The notes under the pieces are model-generated. The model ran no database searches. It had not been told where the DNA came from and worked only from the letters and a program-made list of their open reading frames with translations. The position numbers and the translations under genes are program-made. From positions 1 to 9,027 of the forward strand of contig JAGRHX010000112.1 in assembly GCA_020444775.1 (NCBI GenBank): a DNA stretch of 9,027 bases, given 5' to 3'. Positions 5,824 through 9,027 of the stretch are shown piece by piece. The DNA comes from Gammaproteobacteria bacterium (lineage in GTDB: Bacteria; Pseudomonadota; Gammaproteobacteria; HK1). The first letter of the stretch is position 1. Every line of letters starts with the position of its first letter.

Positions 5824-8370
5824 TCAGACGCTCGCCGGCATGCACGGACCCGGCGACGGCGTCAGACGCCAGATGTCACGGTTGTAATCGCGCATCGTCC
5901 GATCGGTGCTGAAGCGACCCGAGCTCGCCGTGTTGAGCATGCTCATCCGAATCCAGCGCGGCCGGTCCGCATAGGCGGTGGCGGCCTCGCGCTGCGCGCG
6001 CACATAGTCGGCGAAATCACCCGCCACCATCCATGGGTCGTTGGGACTGAGGATGGCGTCGATCAAGCTATCGTGACGACCGGGCTGCCAGGCGCAGAAA
6101 TGGTGGCTCCTGATCAGTCGAACCACCTCGTGCAGATCCTTGTCCGCCGCGATGATCTGGCGCGGTTGATAGTCCAACCGGGCCCGCTCCACGTCCTCGG
6201 CATCGAGTCCGAACAGGAAGAAGTTCTCTTCGCCCACCGCCTCACGGATCTCGATGTTGGCCCCATCCAGGGTGCCGATGGTGACCGCGCCGTTCATCAT
6301 CAGCTTCATGTTGCCAGTGCCGGACGCCTCCTTGCCGGCGGTGGAAATCTGCTGGGAGAGATCCGCAGCCGGTGTTATCACCTCCATCGAGGAGACCCGG
6401 TAGTTGGGCAGGAAAGCGACCTGCAGCAGACCCTGGGTGTCCGGATCGGCGTTCACCACGTGAGCCACGTCGTTGATGAAGCGGATGATGCGCTTGGCCA
6501 TCAGATAACCCGGAGCCGCCTTGCCACCGATGAGCACGCAACGTGGCGTCCAGTCGGCTGTGTCGCCCCGCTTTATACGGCAGTACAGATGCACCACGTG
6601 CAAGGCGTTGAGCAGCTGACGCTTGTATTCGTGGATCCGCTTGACCTGCACGTCGAACATCGCCCGTGCATCGAAACGTACGCCACATTCACGCTCGACC
6701 AGCTCGGCCAGACGGCGCTTGTTGTCGAGCTTCACCTCCTGCCAGCGCAGCTGCAGCTCGGGGCTGTCGGCATGCGCCTGCAGCGCTTCCAAGGCGTCCA
6801 GATCGGTCTGCCAGCCCGCGCCGATGGTCTGGTCCAGCAACGTGCGCAGACCGGGGTTGCAGGCCGCCAGCCAGCGTCGCTGGGTGACCCCGTTGGTCTT
6901 GTTGTTGAAACGTTCCGGCCACAGCTCATGGAAATGCCTGAACAGGCCACGCTCGAGCAGCGTCGAGTGCAGTCGGGCCACGCCATTGACCGAGAAGCTG
7001 CCGACCACGGCCAGATGCGCCATGCGCACCATGCGTTCCGGTCCCTCCTCGATGATGGACATCGCCGCCAGCCGCTCGTTGTCACCAGGCCAGTGATAGC
7101 GGACCTGGTCGAGGAAACGCGCGTTGATCTCGTAGATCACCTCGAGCAGTCTCGGCAGCAGACGTTCGAACAGCCGCACCGGCCAGCGCTCCAGCGCCTC
7201 TGGCAATAGCGTGTGATTGGTGTAGGCCATGGTCCGCTGGGTGATGTCCCAGGCCTGCTCCCAACCGAGATGATGCTCGTCCACCAGCAGCCGCATCAGC
7301 TCCGCCACGGCCAGGCTGGGGTGCGTATCGTTGAGCTGGAAACAGTGCTGGTCGGCAAAATGGGTGAAATCGTCACCGTGATGCGCACACCAGTCGAGCA
7401 GACAGTCCTTGAGACTGGCTGACGCGAGGAAGTACTGCTGCTGCAGGCGCAACTCCTTACCGCACTCGCTGGCATCGTTCGGATACAGCACCATGGTGAT
7501 CTTCTCGGCGTCGTTCTTGGCCGCCACCGATTCCGGATAGCTGCCCGAGTTGAACTCGTCGAGATCGAACTCGTCGGTCGCGGCCGAGCTCCACAGCCGC
7601 AAGGTGTTGACCCGGTCGTTTCGATAACCGGGAATCGGCACGTCATAAGGCACCGCCAGCACGTCGTGGGTATCGACCCAGCGCACCCGCAGATGCCCCC
7701 GCTCGTCCTTGAACTGTTCGGTGCGACCGCCGAAAGAGATGCGCTGCGTGCGCTCGGGTCGCTCCAGCTCCCAGGGATGGCCGTCACGCAGCCAGTGGTC
7801 GGGCTCCTCCTGCTGCTCACCGTCGACGATACGCTGACGGAACATGCCGTACTGGTAACGGATTCCGTAACCGACCACCGGCAATCCGAGCGTCGCGCAG
7901 CTGTCCAGGAAGCAGGCGGCGAGCCGACCCAGACCGCCGTTGCCCAGACCCGCGTCGGGCTCGTGGTCCTCAAGCTCGGCCAGCGACAGATCGTGTCGCG
8001 CCAGCGCCTGGTCGCAGCTCTGCTCCATGTCCAGATTCAGCAGGGCGTTACGCAAGCCGCGACCGAGCAAAAACTCCAAGGACAGATAGCAGACCTTGCG
8101 CCGGCCACGCGCCGAGTATTCGCGGCGACTACGGCTCCAGCAGTCCATCAGCCGGTCACGCACCGCCAGCGCCAGCGCCTGATAATGGTACTGCCACGAC
8201 ACGTGGTAATCGTCGCGTCCCAGCGTATAGCGAAAATAGCGATGAAAATCCTGCTCGATGCTCTGCGCGTCACGGCCGAGCACATTGTTGCAGGGCGATT
8301 CGGTCAAGGGTGAAGCCATCTCGAAGCCATCTCCAGGTATCAAAGGCAGTTCGAAGCCCGAGAAGCGCAT
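5824..8370 (-). CDS. glgP: Glycogen / alpha-glucan phosphorylase
   Basis: Uses phosphate to remove glucose from non-reducing ends of glycogen or maltodextrin as glucose-1-phosphate; PLP-dependent, GT35 family, cytoplasmic. From ATG 8370 the product is 848 residues, slightly longer than E. coli GlgP (815). Motifs in order: YLSLEFLLGRGLRNALLNL (95-113), LGNGGLGRLAACFLDS (142-157), YGIRYQYGMF (168-177), NDTHPSLAVAELMRLL (347-362), TNHTLLPEALE with His386, FNNKTNGVTQRRWL (488-501), VQVKRIHEYKRQ (574-585), GGKAAPGY (615-622), and the PLP-lysine block EASGTGNMKLMMNGA with Lys689. The enzyme is complete and should be active. The start could instead be ATG 8319 (831 residues); an 11-bp tandem repeat just upstream makes this a real question. 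After the usual DIWRLTPSP ending there is a short extra tail, GPCMPASV. It is the second gene of the presumed glgB-glgP-glgX-malQ operon. I cannot tell glycogen from maltodextrin preference by sequence alone, but the context favours glycogen. Confidence 0.97.
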   Translation of the reverse strand: MRFSGFELPLIPGDGFEMASPLTESPCNNVLGRDAQSIEQDFHRYFRYTLGRDDYHVSWQYHYQALALAVRDRLMDCWSRSRREYSARGRRKVCYLSLEFLLGRGLRNALLNLDMEQSCDQALARHDLSLAELEDHEPDAGLGNGGLGRLAACFLDSCATLGLPVVGYGIRYQYGMFRQRIVDGEQQEEPDHWLRDGHPWELERPERTQRISFGGRTEQFKDERGHLRVRWVDTHDVLAVPYDVPIPGYRNDRVNTLRLWSSAATDEFDLDEFNSGSYPESVAAKNDAEKITMVLYPNDASECGKELRLQQQYFLASASLKDCLLDWCAHHGDDFTHFADQHCFQLNDTHPSLAVAELMRLLVDEHHLGWEQAWDITQRTMAYTNHTLLPEALERWPVRLFERLLPRLLEVIYEINARFLDQVRYHWPGDNERLAAMSIIEEGPERMVRMAHLAVVGSFSVNGVARLHSTLLERGLFRHFHELWPERFNNKTNGVTQRRWLAACNPGLRTLLDQTIGAGWQTDLDALEALQAHADSPELQLRWQEVKLDNKRRLAELVERECGVRFDARAMFDVQVKRIHEYKRQLLNALHVVHLYCRIKRGDTADWTPRCVLIGGKAAPGYLMAKRIIRFINDVAHVVNADPDTQGLLQVAFLPNYRVSSMEVITPAADLSQQISTAGKEASGTGNMKLMMNGAVTIGTLDGANIEIREAVGEENFFLFGLDAEDVERARLDYQPRQIIAADKDLHEVVRLIRSHHFCAWQPGRHDSLIDAILSPNDPWMVAGDFADYVRAQREAATAYADRPRWIRMSMLNTASSGRFSTDRTMRDYNRDIWRLTPSPGPCMPASV
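8312..8333 (-). repeat. Perfect 11-bp tandem direct repeat at the glgP start region
   Basis: Two adjacent identical copies of GAGATGGCTTC read on the minus strand (8333-8323 and 8322-8312; on the plus strand GAAGCCATCTC twice). Each copy contains an ATG. The ATG in the second copy (8319-8317) is in frame with glgP. The ATG in the first copy (8330-8328) is out of frame and would encode only eight residues before a TGA. The unit is not a multiple of three, so loss of a copy would break the frame from the 8370 start but not from 8319. Confidence 0.85.
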
Positions 8371-8377
8371 GGTCGTG

Positions 8378-8383
8378 CCACCC
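8378..8383 (-). promoter_or_regulatory. Candidate ribosome binding site for glgP start at 8370
   Basis: On the minus strand GGGTGG lies 7 bases before the ATG at 8370-8368. The spacing is normal but the match to the Shine-Dalgarno consensus is moderate. The competing ATG at 8319 has GGAG (8334-8331) 11 bases upstream, a better core at poorer spacing. Confidence 0.4.
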
Positions 8384-8438
8384 AGGGTGCGGGGCGATCG
8401 CGGACACGCTACATCAGTTGCATGTGTGCAAGGGTTCT

Positions 8439-8472
8439 CAGGATGAGCGCGGACAGGTCAGCGCTCATCCTG
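8439..8472 (-). terminator. Strong 12-bp hairpin across the glgB stop codon (terminator-like, no T-run)
   Basis: On the minus strand the arms CAGGATGAGCGC and GCGCTCATCCTG are perfect reverse complements, separated by a 10-base loop that begins with the glgB TGA. The first arm is also the coding sequence for the last four GlgB residues (QDER). The sequence after the second arm, AGAACCCTTGC, has no run of T, so it is not a classical Rho-independent terminator. Possible roles are partial attenuation between glgB and glgP, protection of the glgB 3' end, or a pause site. The structure is seen directly; the role is inferred. Confidence 0.6.
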
Positions 8473-9027
8473 GGGCTCGTGAACGAACCATAGCGCCCCC
8501 AGCGGAGGCAGGCTCAGCTCGACGCTCTGCGCATGACCGTGGCAGGACACCGGCTCGGTCTGCACCGCGCCCAGGTTGCCGATACCACGACCCGCGTACT
8601 GGCGCGCATCGCTGTTCAGACACTCCGCATATCTACCAGCACGTGGCATGCCAATCCGGTAGCCATGACGCACCACCGGGGTGAAATTGCAGACCACCAC
8701 GACCTCCGCGGCGTCGGCGGCGCGTCGCGTGAAGGCGATCACGCTGTTGTCGCGGTCGTCGCAGTCAATCCACTCGAAGCCGGCAGGCTCGTTGTCCAGT
8801 CGATGCAGCGCGGGCAGCGACCGATACAGATGGTTGACGTCCCCGACCAGCGTTGCGACACCCTGGTGCAGCTCACGCTCGAGCAGGTCCCAATCCAGCG
8901 CCGCGTTGTGATTCCACTCCCGCCCCTGTCCGAACTCGTCACCCATGAACAGCAGCTTCTTGCCCGGATAGGCGAACATGAACGCATAGCACAGGCGCAA
9001 GTTGGCGAAGCGCTGCCACTCGTCGCC
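8458..9027 (-). CDS. glgB: 1,4-alpha-glucan branching enzyme, C-terminal part, cut by right edge
   Basis: Cuts an alpha-1,4-glucan segment and re-attaches it by an alpha-1,6 link, creating glycogen branches (GH13, cytoplasmic). Only the last 189 residues are present, about a quarter of a typical GlgB. The frame is open from the right edge (GDEWQRFANLRL, the conserved block MPGDEWQKFANLR in E. coli), so the TTG at 9000 is internal and not a start. Visible motifs: FAYPGKKLLFMGDEFGQG, REWNHNAALDWDLL, the C-terminal beta-domain block VVVCNFTPVVRHGYRIGMP, AECLNSDARQYAG, and the ending SLPPLGALWFVHEP. The GH13 catalytic residues lie upstream of the window and cannot be checked. It ends in QDER with its TGA in the loop of a strong hairpin, and glgP follows 87 bases on in the same direction. 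Confidence 0.96.
   Translation of the reverse strand, partial: GDEWQRFANLRLCYAFMFAYPGKKLLFMGDEFGQGREWNHNAALDWDLLERELHQGVATLVGDVNHLYRSLPALHRLDNEPAGFEWIDCDDRDNSVIAFTRRAADAAEVVVVCNFTPVVRHGYRIGMPRAGRYAECLNSDARQYAGRGIGNLGAVQTEPVSCHGHAQSVELSLPPLGALWFVHEPQDER

Noticed and set aside
6073..7209. 378-codon open frame on the plus strand opposite glgP
   Set aside because: It is fully inside the phosphorylase gene on the other strand, shows no motif, and is explained by GC-biased codon use of glgP.
8418..8431. Short inverted repeat TTGCA/TGCAA in the glgB-glgP gap
   Set aside because: Only 5 bp with a 4-base loop and no neighbouring operator context; such repeats are expected by chance.
8371..8457. Possible promoter for glgP in the glgB-glgP gap (TTGCAC at about 8431-8426 on the minus strand)
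   Set aside because: No -10-like hexamer is found at a spacing near 17 bases; a promoter here is not supported by sequence alone.
1..9027. Mobile element, CRISPR array, tRNA or phage-defence content
   Set aside because: No transposase, integrase, spaced repeats, tRNA-like structures or defence domains were seen; the window is fully explained by glycogen genes with uniform composition.

Overview
The window is a bacterial glycogen / alpha-glucan metabolism locus. Five genes cover almost all of it, and none is foreign, mobile or of unknown family. The DNA is GC-rich throughout, with GC-biased third codon positions and long antisense shadow frames. The MalQ, GlgB and GlgA motifs resemble the enterobacterial-type proteins (for example MalQ RIDHVMGL and THDLPTLRG). 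This suggests a high-GC proteobacterium, most likely a gammaproteobacterium; no ribosomal or tRNA gene is present to settle it.

Layout: (1) positions 1-1101, plus strand: the C-terminal three quarters of glycogen synthase (glgA), cut by the left edge. (2) 1102-1187: an 86-base convergent gap with only weak hairpins. (3) On the minus strand, read from right to left: the C-terminal part of branching enzyme glgB (9027-8458, cut by the right edge), an 87-base gap carrying a strong 12-bp hairpin that spans the glgB stop, then glycogen phosphorylase glgP (8370-5824), debranching enzyme glgX (about 5815-3518) and 4-alpha-glucanotransferase malQ (3521-1188). glgP, glgX and malQ are tightly packed: about 8 bases (start-dependent) between glgP and glgX, and a 4-base ATGA overlap between glgX and malQ. 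The four minus-strand genes therefore look like one operon, glgB-glgP-glgX-malQ, whose promoter would lie beyond the right edge.

Together the genes give a nearly complete glycogen cycle. GlgA elongates alpha-1,4 chains from ADP-glucose and GlgB adds alpha-1,6 branches. GlgP phosphorolyses the outer chains to glucose-1-phosphate, GlgX removes the short limit-dextrin stubs, and MalQ rebuilds the released maltooligosaccharides into chains long enough for GlgP. The ADP-glucose pyrophosphorylase gene (glgC) is not in the window; it may lie beside glgA to the left or elsewhere.

I found no previously undescribed system. The points worth a second look are small regulatory ones: the hairpin at the glgB stop, a perfect 11-bp tandem repeat at the glgP start that affects which start codon is real, the coupled glgX/malQ junction, uncertain glgX and glgP starts, and the convergent glgA/malQ arrangement without an obvious terminator.
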